64,000 bases of DNA from Cytobacillus praedii (lineage in GTDB: Bacteria > Bacillota > Bacilli > Bacillales > Cytobacillaceae). Location: positions 1 through 64,000 of the forward strand of contig NZ_LMBX01000007.1 in the NCBI RefSeq assembly GCF_001439605.1, given 5' to 3'. The translations under genes were made by a program, and so were the position numbers. The notes under the pieces were generated by a model that was not told the DNA's origin, ran no database searches, and saw only the letters and a list, made by a program, of their open reading frames with translations. The first letter of the stretch is position 1; each line of letters opens with the position of its first letter. Below, one piece after another: positions 43,417 through 53,423 of the stretch.

Positions 43417-43650
43417 ATGGCAGATGTATTAGAACGCGTAACGAAGATTATCGTAGACCGTCTTGGTGTTGAAGAATCAGAAGTTAAGCTTGAAGCTTCA
43501 TTTAAAGATGACCTTGGCGCTGATTCCCTTGATGTTGTAGAATTAGTAATGGAATTAGAAGATGAGTTTGATATGGAAATCTCTGATGATGACGCTGAAA
43601 AGATTGCAACAGTTGGTGATGCTGTTAACTACATACAAGCGAAACAATAA
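43417..43650 (+). CDS. acpP: Acyl carrier protein
   Basis: ACP carries growing acyl chains on a phosphopantetheine arm. The modified Ser is in [19 protein letters not shown] near residue 37. The protein is 77 residues and very acidic. GGGGAGGTG is a strong SD 7-8 bases before the ATG. Confidence 0.97.
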   Translation: MADVLERVTKIIVDRLGVEESEVKLEASFKDDLGADSLDVVELVMELEDEFDMEISDDDAEKIATVGDAVNYIQAKQ

Positions 43651-43673
43651 TCCAAGGGATACGATTGAACTTT

Positions 43674-43698
43674 CAGTGAGGGTTACATACCCTCACTG
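43674..43698. repeat. Inverted repeat after acpP
   Basis: CAGTGAGGGT and ACCCTCACTG pair perfectly over 10 bp with a five-base loop. There is no T run after it, so it is more likely an mRNA 3'-end stabiliser than a terminator. Confidence 0.6.
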
Positions 43699-43711
43699 CA
43701 CTACAAAAATT

Positions 43712-43773
43712 CGTATTTCCTGTCCATTATTACCTGGGTCATATTTTTTAGGTAATTGTGGACAGTAAATACG
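43712..43773. repeat. Long imperfect palindrome (24-bp arms) between acpP and rnc
   Basis: Arms at 43712-43735 and 43750-43773 are complementary at 21 of 24 positions around a 14-base loop. The arms hold CTGTCCA and TGGACAG. The size and symmetry resemble a small palindromic mobile repeat or a processed RNA hairpin. Confidence 0.75.
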
Positions 43774-43779
43774 GTATTC

Positions 43780-43812
43780 TTAAAGCTCCGTTTTGAAACG
43801 GGGCTTTATTGT
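43780..43812 (+). terminator. Terminator ahead of rnc
   Basis: AAAGCTCCGTTT and AAACGGGGCTTT pair (one G-T) and are followed by ATT. The T run is short, so some read-through into rnc is likely. Confidence 0.65.
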
Positions 43813-43872
43813 GTGAAAACGGGAATAGCTATAGATAGAAAACAATTTTATAACTAACAAGGGTGAAACAAT

Positions 43873-44613
43873 ATGCACAATAATGGGAAAGACAAAGAAA
43901 AACGCATTTTTCGTTCAATAGATAAGCAATTTAAAGAATTTCAGACTAAGCTAGGGATCCAATTTCAAAATGAAAAACTGCTAAAGCAAGCGTTCACCCA
44001 TTCATCGTATGTAAATGAGCATCGCCGTAAACCACATGAAGATAATGAAAGACTAGAATTTTTAGGAGATGCTGTTCTAGAATTAACTGTTTCGCATTTT
44101 CTATTTCTTAAGTATCCAATGATGAGTGAAGGAGAATTAACGAAATTAAGGGCTGCTGTTGTTTGTGAACCTTCTTTAGTATCATTTGCACATGACTTGT
44201 CGTTTGGGACATTAATTCTTTTAGGCAAAGGCGAGGAAATGACCGGTGGAAGGGAAAGGCCTGCTCTGCTTGCTGATGTATTTGAGGCATTTATTGGTGC
44301 ACTATATTTGGATCAAGGGCTGCCAACCGTTATTCGTTTTCTCGAGAAAGTTGTCTTTCCCAAGATTGATTCGGGTGCATTTGCACATGTAATGGATTTT
44401 AAAAGCCAGCTTCAAGAGCTTATTCAACGGGATGGAACTGGTTTGATTGAATATAAAATTTTACAAGAAAAAGGACCGGCACATAATCGGGAATTTGTAT
44501 CAAGAGTATCAATGAATGGAAAAGAATTAGGGATTGGAACTGGCCGATCGAAGAAAGAAGCAGAACAGCACGCTGCCCAAATGGCACTTGAGGTGCTAAA
44601 AAGTCATACGTAA
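43873..44613 (+). CDS. rnc: Ribonuclease III
   Basis: It cuts double-stranded RNA, including rRNA precursors. The RNase III signature [17 protein letters not shown] carries the catalytic acidic residues, with [16 protein letters not shown] as the second part. The C-terminal double-stranded RNA-binding domain spans about residues 175-244 ([18 protein letters not shown]). Length 246 residues. GGGTG lies before the ATG. smc starts about 50 bases further on. Confidence 0.96.
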   Translation: MHNNGKDKEKRIFRSIDKQFKEFQTKLGIQFQNEKLLKQAFTHSSYVNEHRRKPHEDNERLEFLGDAVLELTVSHFLFLKYPMMSEGELTKLRAAVVCEPSLVSFAHDLSFGTLILLGKGEEMTGGRERPALLADVFEAFIGALYLDQGLPTVIRFLEKVVFPKIDSGAFAHVMDFKSQLQELIQRDGTGLIEYKILQEKGPAHNREFVSRVSMNGKELGIGTGRSKKEAEQHAAQMALEVLKSHT

Positions 44614-44663
44614 AGACAAAAAGTACTAGGGAAATAATGTCCTGGGGTGAGGGGGAGCAGCAG

Positions 44664-47600
44664 TTGTTTTTAAAACGGTTAGATGTAGTTGGATTTAAAT
44701 CGTTTGCAGAGAGAATAATGGTTGATTTTGTTCCCGGGGTCACAGCGGTTGTTGGACCGAATGGAAGCGGGAAAAGCAATATTACTGATGCGATCCGCTG
44801 GGTGTTGGGGGAACAATCAGCTAAATCTTTGCGCGGTGCAAAAATGGAAGATATTATTTTTTCTGGGAGTGATTCGCGTAAATCGCTGAACTTTGCCGAA
44901 GTTACGCTCACCTTAGATAACGAGGATCAGCGTCTGCCAATTGATTATAACGAAGTGAGTGTGACAAGAAGAGTTTATCGTTCAGGGGAAAGCGAATTTT
45001 TAATAAATAAACAATCATGCCGGTTAAAAGATATTATTGATTTATTTATGGACTCTGGTCTAGGAAGAGAAGCCTTTTCCATCATAAGTCAGGGAAGAGT
45101 GGAAGAGATTCTTAACAGTAAGGCTGAAGAGCGAAGAACCATTTTTGAAGAAGCAGCTGGGGTTCTTAAATATAAGACAAGAAAGAAGAAAGCAGAGGGA
45201 AAGCTTTCTGAAACACAAGAGAATTTAAACCGAGTAAATGACATTGTATATGAATTAGAAACTCAAGTAGAACCATTGAAAATACAGGCATCCATTGCAA
45301 AGGATTATTTAGAACATAAGGAAGAACTAGAAAAAATAGAAGTGGCTCTGACTGTTTTTGAAATTGAGGATTTACATTCAAAATGGGAGAAACTTTCAAA
45401 GGAATTAGAACTTCATAAGCAAAATGAAATAAAGCATTCTGCAACATTGCAAAGCAAGGAAGCGAAAATAGAAGAATTAAGAGACCATGCACTAGCAATC
45501 GATGAATCCATAAATGATTTGCAGAATGTTTTGCTGCATGCAAGTGAGGAACTAGAAAAGCTTGAAGGAAGAAAAGAAGTTTTAAAAGAAAGAAAGAAAA
45601 ATGCTTCTCAGAATAAAGAACAGCTTCATAGAAGTTTAGAAGAATTGACACAAAAAGATTTGGAATTGGCGAAAGAAAAAGAAAAGCAATCACATCTATT
45701 ATTAGAAATAGAACAAGCTGCCGCCATGCTGCAAAAGGAATTAAAGAAAAAGCAGGATCAGCTAAAATTGTTTAGCGAGAATACAGAGGAAAAGATTGAA
45801 ACAATTAAAAGTGACTATATTGAAGTTTTGAGTAAACAAGCGGCTGCCAAGAATGAACTGCAGAACATTGAACAGCAGGAAAGCCAGCTGGGCTATCGGA
45901 CATCTAGGCTTGAAAAAGACAATGAAGCTTTTATTCAAACAAGAGAAGAGATCATTGAAAAAAAGGAAATTGTTCAATCTCACCTTCTAAGTGTTCAAAA
46001 TGAGCTGGACGAGCAGGTAAAGAAATTTAGAGATGTACAAAGAAGATTGGAAACAGCAAAAAATAATTACCAAAAACAAGAAACAACTCTTTATCAGGCT
46101 TATCAATATTTACAAAAGTCAAAATCCAGACAAGAAATGCTCGCGGAAATGGAAGATGAATATTCCGGATTCTTTCAAGGTGTAAAAGAGGTTCTTAAGG
46201 CACGAGGAAGCAAGCTAAAGGGAATCGAAGGTGCCGTTGCTGAATTAATTCAAGTATCAAAGGATTATGAAACAGCTATTGAAACAGCCTTAGGGGGAGC
46301 AACGCAGCACATTGTTGTTGAATCCGAAAAGGATGGCAGGGATGCCATCCAATATTTGAAAAAAAATTCTTATGGAAGAGCAACATTCCTTCCTCTTAAT
46401 GTAATAAAAGGAAAGACCATAAATCCTAGTCAGCTACAGTCCATTCAACATCATCCTTCATTCATTGGTGTTGCTGCAAAATTAATTGAAACAGATCCAA
46501 AATACATTGAAATAATTCATAATTTGCTTGGGAATGTAGTGATAACGAAAGATTTACAAGGTGCAAATGAATTGGCAAAGATCCTTCAGTATCGTGTGCG
46601 GCTCGTCACACTTGATGGGGATGTTGTTAATCCTGGTGGATCAATGACAGGAGGAGCCTTAAAACAAAAGACTTCCTCCATTTTAAGCAGAAAAAGTGAG
46701 CTTGAGGAATTAAAAACAAGAATTAATGACATGGAAACAAAAACTCTTAGCATGGAAGAGCAAGTTAAAATGTTAAAGTCAGATATTCAAAAGCTTGAAG
46801 ATAATCTTGAAATGCTAAGAAAAACAGGAGAAGAGCTTCGATTAAAGGAGCAAGCTGTAAAAGGCGATCTTCGTGAAGTGGAATTTGAAGAAAAAAGCTT
46901 GAATGAAAGGTTATCCTTGTATGATCTTGATAAGGCACAATTTTCAGAGGACAAAGAAAGATTAGCAACAAGAAAGTCTGAGCTTGACTTGTTGCTGTCG
47001 GAGATTGAAAATCAGATTATTTCCTATGATATAGAAATTAATAGGCTTACTGATCAAAAAAACATGCAGCAAACGTCAAAGGAAACGCTTCATACTGAAA
47101 TAAATGATTTAAAAGTGAATTATGCTGCAAAAACGGAGCAATTGAACCATGTTAAAGATAAATTCGAAGCTATTTCTTCTGAGTTGTCATTTAACCAAGA
47201 AAAGTTAGAGACCATTAAAGAGGATTTACAATTATTATCTTCTGAAATGACCAATAGCTTTTCAGGTGAACAGCAGCTTGAGGATGCAGCCCAAAGAAAA
47301 CTTCAGGATAAAACAGAAACAATTGCACTAATCTCATCGAGAAGAGAAGAACGTCTAAAGCTTCAATCAGCACTTGAGGATTTTGAGCTTGAAACAAAAG
47401 AGCTTAAAAGACAGTATAAAGGGATGACTGAAACATTAAAGGATGAAGAGGTAAAGCTGAACAGACTTGATGTTGAATTGGAAAATAGATTAACACATTT
47501 ACGCGAAGAATATTTGCTTTCATTTGAGGCTGCCAAGGATGAATACCCATTAACGATTCCAGCGGAGGAAGCAAGGAAAAAAGTAAAACTGATTAAATTG

Positions 47601-48230
47601 GCAATCGAAGAGCTTGGTACTGTAAATCTTGGTGCGATTGAAGAATATGACCGCGTCTCAGAACGGTATGAATTTCTTCTGGAGCAAAAAAATGATCTCC
47701 AAGAAGCAAAAGATACATTATTCCAAGTAATTGATGAGATGGATACGGAAATGAAAAAACGTTTTCAAGAAACTTTTGAAGGAATACGCTATCATTTTGA
47801 GTCAGTTTTTTGTTCATTATTTGGCGGAGGCAGAGCCGACCTGAAATTAACGAATCCAGAAGATTTATTGAATACTGGTGTGGAAATCGTTGCTCAGCCT
47901 CCAGGAAAAAAGTTGCAAAATCTTGGACTTCTGTCTGGCGGAGAACGTGCATTAACAGCTATCGCTCTGCTTTTCTCTATTTTGAAAGTGCGCCCTGTAC
48001 CATTCTGCATACTTGATGAGGTAGAAGCTGCACTTGATGAAGCGAATGTATCCCGTTTTAGCCAATATTTAAAAAGATTCAGCACAGAAACGCAGTTTAT
48101 TGTCATTACCCATCGGAAAGGAACGATGGAAGAGGCAGATGTTTTATATGGAGTAACGATGCAGGAATCAGGTGTTTCTAAATTAGTTTCTGTTCGTTTG
48201 GAAGAAACGAAGGAGTTAGTTACCCAATAA
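44664..48230 (+). CDS. smc: Chromosome segregation protein SMC
   Basis: SMC, with ScpA and ScpB, folds and separates the chromosome. The N-terminal ATPase half has VGPNGSGKSNITDAIRWVLG. Two long coiled coils flank a hinge domain near residues 510-640 (ending GDVVNPGGSMTGGALK). The C-terminal half has LLSGGERALTAIALLF and FCILDEVEAALDEANV. I place the start at TTG 44664: the SD GAGGGGGAG is 6 bases upstream and the product begins MFLKRLDVVGFKSFAE like B. subtilis SMC (1188 residues). The ATG at 44637 would add nine residues that include the SD. Confidence 0.96.
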   Translation: MFLKRLDVVGFKSFAERIMVDFVPGVTAVVGPNGSGKSNITDAIRWVLGEQSAKSLRGAKMEDIIFSGSDSRKSLNFAEVTLTLDNEDQRLPIDYNEVSVTRRVYRSGESEFLINKQSCRLKDIIDLFMDSGLGREAFSIISQGRVEEILNSKAEERRTIFEEAAGVLKYKTRKKKAEGKLSETQENLNRVNDIVYELETQVEPLKIQASIAKDYLEHKEELEKIEVALTVFEIEDLHSKWEKLSKELELHKQNEIKHSATLQSKEAKIEELRDHALAIDESINDLQNVLLHASEELEKLEGRKEVLKERKKNASQNKEQLHRSLEELTQKDLELAKEKEKQSHLLLEIEQAAAMLQKELKKKQDQLKLFSENTEEKIETIKSDYIEVLSKQAAAKNELQNIEQQESQLGYRTSRLEKDNEAFIQTREEIIEKKEIVQSHLLSVQNELDEQVKKFRDVQRRLETAKNNYQKQETTLYQAYQYLQKSKSRQEMLAEMEDEYSGFFQGVKEVLKARGSKLKGIEGAVAELIQVSKDYETAIETALGGATQHIVVESEKDGRDAIQYLKKNSYGRATFLPLNVIKGKTINPSQLQSIQHHPSFIGVAAKLIETDPKYIEIIHNLLGNVVITKDLQGANELAKILQYRVRLVTLDGDVVNPGGSMTGGALKQKTSSILSRKSELEELKTRINDMETKTLSMEEQVKMLKSDIQKLEDNLEMLRKTGEELRLKEQAVKGDLREVEFEEKSLNERLSLYDLDKAQFSEDKERLATRKSELDLLLSEIENQIISYDIEINRLTDQKNMQQTSKETLHTEINDLKVNYAAKTEQLNHVKDKFEAISSELSFNQEKLETIKEDLQLLSSEMTNSFSGEQQLEDAAQRKLQDKTETIALISSRREERLKLQSALEDFELETKELKRQYKGMTETLKDEEVKLNRLDVELENRLTHLREEYLLSFEAAKDEYPLTIPAEEARKKVKLIKLAIEELGTVNLGAIEEYDRVSERYEFLLEQKNDLQEAKDTLFQVIDEMDTEMKKRFQETFEGIRYHFESVFCSLFGGGRADLKLTNPEDLLNTGVEIVAQPPGKKLQNLGLLSGGERALTAIALLFSILKVRPVPFCILDEVEAALDEANVSRFSQYLKRFSTETQFIVITHRKGTMEEADVLYGVTMQESGVSKLVSVRLEETKELVTQ

Positions 48231-48244
48231 AAGGAAGTGAAAAC

Positions 48245-49231
48245 ATGAGTTTTTTTAAGAAATTAAAAGAAAAAATTACGAAGCAAACAGATAGTGTAAC
48301 AGAAAAGTTTAAAGATGGGCTAGCGAAAACTAGAGATAATTTTTCTGGGAAGGTAAATGACTTAGTAGCAAGATATCGCAAAGTAGATGAGGATTTTTTT
48401 GAAGAGTTAGAGGAAATCTTAATCCAGGCGGATGTAGGCTTTGATACTGTTATGAAGCTAGTTGAAGAGTTAAAAATGGAAGTAAAGCGCAAGAACATCC
48501 AAGATCCGCAAGAGGTTCAAAGTGTGATTTCAGAAAAGCTTGTTGAAATTTATGAAGCAGGCGGGGAAGGTTCTGCTGAATTAAATATACAAGAAGACTC
48601 TTTGACTGTAATTCTATTTGTTGGTGTAAATGGTGTTGGAAAAACAACAACAATTGGAAAGCTTGCTCATAAATTTAAGGGTGAAGGGAAAAAGGTATTG
48701 TTAGCTGCTGGTGATACTTTCCGGGCTGGTGCGATTGAACAGCTTGAAGTATGGGGAGAAAGAGTGGGGGTTGAGGTCATTAAGCAAGGTGCAGGGTCGG
48801 ATCCTGCAGCTGTTATGTTTGATGCCGTCCAAGCTGCCAAATCCCGTCAAGCAGATATCCTTATTTGTGATACAGCTGGCCGATTGCAGAACAAAGTGAA
48901 CCTAATGAAGGAGCTAGAAAAGGTGAAGCGCGTTATTGAACGTGAAATTCCAGGTGCACCTCATGAGGTATTATTGGTTCTTGATGCAACAACAGGTCAA
49001 AATGCAATGATCCAAGCAAAAACTTTTAAGGAAGCAACCGATGTGAGTGGAATTGTATTGACCAAGCTAGATGGGACAGCAAAAGGTGGAATTGTTCTTG
49101 CCATTAGAAATGAACTCAACATCCCAGTGAAATTTGTTGGCCTCGGTGAAAAAATGGATGATCTTCAGGAATTTAATGCAGAACAATATGTATATGGGTT
49201 ATTTGCAGACTTAGTTGAAGAGGAAGTATAA
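48245..49231 (+). CDS. ftsY: Signal recognition particle receptor FtsY
   Basis: FtsY docks the SRP-ribosome complex at the membrane. The short basic N-terminal helix [14 protein letters not shown] probably binds lipids; the long acidic domain of E. coli FtsY is absent, as usual in Bacillus. The NG domain shows [42 protein letters not shown] and [10 protein letters not shown]. Length 328 residues. It follows smc by 14 bases, so the two share a transcript. Confidence 0.96.
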   Translation: MSFFKKLKEKITKQTDSVTEKFKDGLAKTRDNFSGKVNDLVARYRKVDEDFFEELEEILIQADVGFDTVMKLVEELKMEVKRKNIQDPQEVQSVISEKLVEIYEAGGEGSAELNIQEDSLTVILFVGVNGVGKTTTIGKLAHKFKGEGKKVLLAAGDTFRAGAIEQLEVWGERVGVEVIKQGAGSDPAAVMFDAVQAAKSRQADILICDTAGRLQNKVNLMKELEKVKRVIEREIPGAPHEVLLVLDATTGQNAMIQAKTFKEATDVSGIVLTKLDGTAKGGIVLAIRNELNIPVKFVGLGEKMDDLQEFNAEQYVYGLFADLVEEEV

Positions 49232-49233
49232 AA

Positions 49234-49268
49234 GAAGCAGCTGGACCAATGGTCCGGCTGCTTTTTTT
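49234..49268 (+). terminator. Terminator after smc-ftsY
   Basis: AGCAGC-T-GGACC and GGTCC-G-GCTGCT form a strong stem with an AAT loop and a T7 tail. Confidence 0.9.
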
Positions 49269-49558
49269 CATAAGGCAGGGGATGTGGGGAATTTGTCTAT
49301 AATTTAAAGATAGATAAAGGAGAAAAAAGGAATTGTCTGCCCCTGATCTCGTCATTGAGGTGGACCGATCTGAAGTTATACACAGAGATCAGCATGAGCT
49401 TGGAAAATGCATTTGCGAATTCATTTAGAATTGATGATATACTCGCCTTCATTTACGAGCATGAAAGAATAGTTGAAACAAAAAAATAATGGAAGCTGCG
49501 ATATCATTCGAGGAGCTTTTACACAAAGGGGAGGGGCATGAATCCTCGTCTCACTTGA

Positions 49559-49732
49559 ATGTTTGTAGAATGGACTCAAGAACGAATCTTTATAGAAAAG
49601 CATATTATTTTATTGATTCCTAAGGATTATGAAGCATTGATAGGGCTAAGCCAGAGAAGATGGAATACATTTAAAGAAATTCAAGAACGTGAAGGAATAG
49701 TTGAAATAGCTATTCGAAGCAAGATATCGTAA
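49559..49732 (+). pseudogene. Short ORF in a possibly decayed region (49270-49880)
   Basis: A 57-codon frame starts MFVEWTQERIFIEKHIILL and ends at a TAA. Just upstream lie other short frames in different phases, at about 49394-49489 (31 codons, starting MSLENAFANSF) and 49489-49623 (44 codons, starting MEAAISFEELL). None has a good SD. The run of coding-like pieces in changing frames suggests a decayed gene, but I recognise no family. In B. subtilis ftsY and ylxM are close together, so this 0.6 kb looks inserted. Confidence 0.25.
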
Positions 49733-49880
49733 GAACTGTTGCCTATATCTTTCTATTTATCCATCTGCTGCACTATAGGCTAAAGGTTATAACCTAAGTT
49801 TTGATGGGAAGAAAAGAACTTCTCTCCGCCAATTTTACTAATGATTGTTGGGGCAAAGCTGCCTGCTTCTGCTTTTCTAG

Positions 49881-49909
49881 TTGACATGTGTATTGCTTCT
49901 GGGTAAACT
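49881..49909 (+). promoter_or_regulatory. Promoter of ylxM-ffh
   Basis: TTGACA and TAAACT are spaced by exactly 17 bases, the same boxes as in the pyr promoter. The start point would be about 35 bases ahead of ylxM. Confidence 0.8.
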
Positions 49910-49950
49910 TACTATTGTAAAGGCTTTTCACTTAACAAGGGGGAGTAGGG

Positions 49951-50283
49951 ATGTTAGAAAAGACAACGAGAATGAATTATCTATACGATTTTTATCAATC
50001 GTTGCTGACTCCAAAACAGCGAAGCTATATGTCCCTTTATTACTTGGATGATTTTTCACTTGGAGAGATTGCTGAGGAATATGATGTAAGTAGACAAGCG
50101 GTTTACGACAATATTAAAAGAACTGAAGCAATGCTTGAAGAGTATGAAGAAAAGCTGTTATTATTTCAGAAATTTCAAGAGCGAAGCAAGCTGCTTGTCA
50201 AAATCAAGGAAATGCTTAAGGAAGACAATCCTATAAACGAAACGATTATCGAGACTGTAGCTAAGCTTGAGAAATTAGATTAG
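49951..50283 (+). CDS. ylxM: UPF0122 helix-turn-helix protein YlxM (SRP-associated)
   Basis: The 110-residue protein has a sigma-factor-like region 4 helix-turn-helix: [29 protein letters not shown]. Here I cite only its key parts, [19 protein letters not shown]. In streptococci and staphylococci YlxM binds SRP components and modulates Ffh/FtsY GTPase activity. GGGGGAG lies before the ATG. It ends 11 bases ahead of ffh, the usual pairing. Confidence 0.93.
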   Translation: MLEKTTRMNYLYDFYQSLLTPKQRSYMSLYYLDDFSLGEIAEEYDVSRQAVYDNIKRTEAMLEEYEEKLLLFQKFQERSKLLVKIKEMLKEDNPINETIIETVAKLEKLD

Positions 50284-50294
50284 GAGGCGGCAAG

Positions 50295-51647
50295 ATGGCA
50301 TTTGAAGGGTTAGCCGACCGACTGCAGAATACAATCCAGAAGATCCGCGGCAAGGGAAAGATTAATGAATCAGATGTAAAAGAAATGATGCGTGAAGTTC
50401 GACTTGCGTTATTAGAGGCGGATGTTAACTTTAAGGTCGTCAAAGAGTTTGTTAAAAAGGTCAGTGAACGAGCTGTCGGCCAAGAAGTTCTCAAGAGCTT
50501 AACGCCTGGGCAGCAGGTTATTAAGGTTGTAAAAGAAGAACTTACTGAGTTAATGGGTGGAGAGCAAAGTAAAATTGCTGTTTCTAACCGACCGCCAACC
50601 GTGATTATGATGGTTGGTTTACAGGGTGCAGGTAAAACAACAACAACCGGTAAGCTAGCTAATTTGCTTCGAAAAAAATACAACCGTAACCCTATGCTTG
50701 TTGCAGCAGATATCTATCGTCCGGCTGCGATTAAACAGCTTGAAACGCTTGGAAAACAATTGAGCATGCCAGTTTTCTCACTTGGAGACCAAGTAAGTCC
50801 AGTTGAAATTGCTAAACAAGCAATTGCAAAAGCAAAAGAAGATCATAATGATTATGTTCTTATTGACACGGCTGGCCGTTTACACGTGGATGAAGCATTA
50901 ATGGACGAGCTTAAGCAGATTAAGGAGCTTTCTAAGCCGGATGAAATCTTTCTTGTTGTTGATGCAATGACTGGTCAAGATGCAGTCAATGTGGCGAAAA
51001 GCTTCAATGAACAGCTTGGCCTGACAGGTGTTGTCCTGACAAAGCTTGATGGTGATACCCGTGGAGGAGCTGCGCTATCAATCCGTGCAGTAACAGAAAC
51101 ACCGATAAAATTTGTCGGTCTTGGGGAGAAGTTAGATGCACTAGAAGCATTTCATCCAGAACGGATGGCCTCACGCATACTAGGAATGGGCGATGTTCTA
51201 ACATTAATTGAGAAGGCTCAGGCAAATGTGGATGAAGAAAAAGCAAAGGAAATGCAGCAAAAGTTCCGAACTGCTTCGTTCACATTCGATGATTTCTTAG
51301 AACAATTAGGTCAGGTTCGCAGTATGGGACCGCTTGATGAGCTTTTGAAAATGATGCCAGGAGCGAATAAAATTAAAGGCTTGAACAATCTCCAAGTGGA
51401 TGAAAAGCAAATTAATCATGTGGAAGCGATCATTAAATCAATGACAAAGGATGAAAAAATTCATCCGGAAACGATTAATGCAAGCCGCCGTAAACGGATT
51501 GCTAAGGGAAGCGGTACAACCGTTCCTGAAGTAAATCGTTTGCTTAAACAATTTGAAGATATGAAAAAAATGATGAAACAAATGACAGGCGGCTCACCAA
51601 AAGGGAAGAAAAAAGGCGGATTTAAGCTGCCATTTAATCCATTTTAG
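50295..51647 (+). CDS. ffh: Signal recognition particle protein Ffh
   Basis: Ffh binds signal sequences as they leave the ribosome. The NG domain holds GLQGAGKTTTTGKLA, DTAGRLHVDEALM and TKLDGDTRGGAALS. The Met-rich M domain starts near residue 300 and carries QVRSMGPLDELLKMMPG and the RNA-binding SRRKRIAKGSGT. Length 450 residues. Adjacent ylxM and nearby ftsY complete the targeting set; the 4.5S/scRNA gene is not in the window. Confidence 0.97.
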   Translation: MAFEGLADRLQNTIQKIRGKGKINESDVKEMMREVRLALLEADVNFKVVKEFVKKVSERAVGQEVLKSLTPGQQVIKVVKEELTELMGGEQSKIAVSNRPPTVIMMVGLQGAGKTTTTGKLANLLRKKYNRNPMLVAADIYRPAAIKQLETLGKQLSMPVFSLGDQVSPVEIAKQAIAKAKEDHNDYVLIDTAGRLHVDEALMDELKQIKELSKPDEIFLVVDAMTGQDAVNVAKSFNEQLGLTGVVLTKLDGDTRGGAALSIRAVTETPIKFVGLGEKLDALEAFHPERMASRILGMGDVLTLIEKAQANVDEEKAKEMQQKFRTASFTFDDFLEQLGQVRSMGPLDELLKMMPGANKIKGLNNLQVDEKQINHVEAIIKSMTKDEKIHPETINASRRKRIAKGSGTTVPEVNRLLKQFEDMKKMMKQMTGGSPKGKKKGGFKLPFNPF

Positions 51648-51687
51648 GTGAAAAAGAAATTTTTTTTAAACTGTAAAGAAAAAAACC

Positions 51688-52027
<340 letters not shown>

Positions 52028-52038
52028 TTCATATACAA

Positions 52039-52269
52039 ATGAAAGAACTTATCGAAACGATTGTGAAGCCCCTTGTTGATTTTCCAGAGGATGTTCTAGT
52101 AAAGGTTCTTGAGGAAGAAAATCGCGTGACCTATCAGCTTTCTGTCAACAAGACAGACATGGGGAAAGTAATTGGGAAGCAAGGGCGCGTTGCGAAAGCA
52201 ATACGAACTGTTGTCTATGCAGCAGGATCATCACAACAGAAAAAGATCTTTTTAGAAATTGCTGAATAA
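52039..52269 (+). CDS. khpA: KH-domain RNA-binding protein KhpA (YlqC)
   Basis: A 76-residue protein made of a single KH domain with the loop VIGKQGRVAKAIRT. In Gram-positive bacteria KhpA pairs with KhpB/Jag and affects cell wall growth and small-RNA biology. It starts 12 bases after rpsP without a clear SD, so it is probably translated by coupling. The rpsP-khpA order is widely conserved. Confidence 0.92.
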   Translation: MKELIETIVKPLVDFPEDVLVKVLEEENRVTYQLSVNKTDMGKVIGKQGRVAKAIRTVVYAAGSSQQKKIFLEIAE

Positions 52270-52403
52270 GAAAAGCGAAAGTGCCTTGATCAGTCCTGAT
52301 AAGCATAAGACAAGCTACTGAGAAGATTATTCTTTAATCTTCTTGTCAGATTGGCTAATGATCTTGAGGGGCAAGGCGTTGAAGCTGGACAATAAGAAAA
52401 GCG
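52267..52403 (+). repeat. Bacillus-type dispersed intergenic repeat, family B, second locus
   Basis: It starts AATAAGAAAAGCGAAAG and ends GAAGCTGGACAATAAG, with an inner hairpin AAGATTATTC/TTAATCTT. Its reverse complement aligns with 16277-16402 across the whole length. A short piece AATAAGAAAAGCGGAA recurs at 52391 and after rplS at 54644-54659. No coding frame. Confidence 0.75.
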
Positions 52404-52408
52404 GAAGA

Positions 52409-52435
52409 AAGGAGGGTTCATACCCTCCTTTTTTT
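52409..52435 (+). terminator. Terminator between khpA and ylqD
   Basis: AAGGAGGG and CCCTCCTT pair around TTCATA, followed by a T run. Confidence 0.85.
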
Positions 52436-52503
52436 CCAATTATCGAAGGTTTTTAATAAGCGAGAGCTGGAACACGATCACTGCCCATAGGAGGCGATGC
52501 CTG

Positions 52504-52890
52504 TTGAAAATACTTCAATCTGTCGTGGTAAAGCAAGTTCTTACGGAGAAAAGCAAATTGTTCCTCTTAGAGGGATATGAGAAAAATAAGCAGCAGCTGA
52601 TAAAAGAGTGTGAACAGCTTAAATTTGAATTAAAAAAACTAGAAAAAACGAAAAAATTCCAATCAAACAATTTAAAGATACACTTCGAAAAGGAAATCCA
52701 TAAACGCCAAGAAAAAGCAAAACTGCTTGATTTTCAAATTGAGCAATTACATATACTACCATTAGGCAGCGAGTTGAAAGAGAAAGAAGTAAATGCGATT
52801 ATCGACATTGAAGTAGGAGATTGCTGGAAAACGGTGCAAAGTGAGAAGACGATTATTATTAAAGATGGAATCATTGATGAAATACGTTAG
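52504..52890 (+). CDS. ylqD: YlqD family protein
   Basis: A 128-residue protein of unknown function conserved in Bacillaceae at this place. Residues about 18-85 form a charged coiled coil ([20 protein letters not shown]), followed by the conserved piece [19 protein letters not shown] and a small beta-rich end. The start is TTG at 52504 with GGAGGCGATG about 6-9 bases upstream; the product begins [11 protein letters not shown] as in relatives. Its place before rimM-trmD suggests a link with ribosome assembly, but that is only context. Confidence 0.85.
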   Translation: MKILQSVVVKQVLTEKSKLFLLEGYEKNKQQLIKECEQLKFELKKLEKTKKFQSNNLKIHFEKEIHKRQEKAKLLDFQIEQLHILPLGSELKEKEVNAIIDIEVGDCWKTVQSEKTIIIKDGIIDEIR

Positions 52891-52904
52891 AGGTGAAATA
52901 CAGA

Positions 52905-53423
52905 ATGGAAAAATGGTTTAATGTCGGAAAAATCGTGAACACGCATGGAATTAAAGGAGAGGCACGAGTAATTTCAAAAACAGATTTTGCGGAAGAACGC
53001 TATAAGCGTGGAAATAAATTATCTTTGTTTATGCCTGATTCAAAAGCCCCCATTGAGTTAATAATCAAGTCGCACCGAACACATAAGTCATTTGATTTAC
53101 TTACTTTTGAAGGGTATGAAAATATTAATGATATTGAAAAAATGAAGGGCGGCATTTTAAAAGTTTCTGAAGACCAACTTGGTCAGCTTGATGAAGATGA
53201 ATTTTATTATCATGAAATTATTGGATGCACAGTTACAACGCTTGAAGGGGAGGAAATCGGGACAATTCGTGAAATTCTTTCACCGGGTGCCAATGATGTT
53301 TGGGTGATAAAGGGAAAGAGCGGGAAAGATATTTTGATTCCTTATATTGAAGATGTGGTAAAGCAAGTAGATGTTAAGGGGAAGAGCGTGGTCATTGATC
53401 CGCTTGAAGGGCTGCTTTCATGA
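52905..53423 (+). CDS. rimM: 16S rRNA processing protein RimM
   Basis: RimM helps assemble the head of the 30S subunit by binding S19. The N-terminal barrel begins [20 protein letters not shown], and the C-terminal PRC barrel holds [20 protein letters not shown]. The ATG at 52905 has AGAGGTG 9 bases upstream and gives 172 residues; a GTG at 52893 lies within the SD. It overlaps trmD by four bases. Confidence 0.95.
   Translation: MEKWFNVGKIVNTHGIKGEARVISKTDFAEERYKRGNKLSLFMPDSKAPIELIIKSHRTHKSFDLLTFEGYENINDIEKMKGGILKVSEDQLGQLDEDEFYYHEIIGCTVTTLEGEEIGTIREILSPGANDVWVIKGKSGKDILIPYIEDVVKQVDVKGKSVVIDPLEGLLS

Noticed and set aside
44420-44911. 163-codon minus-strand ORF across the rnc-smc junction
   Set aside because: Lies opposite two clear conserved genes and has no recognisable features.
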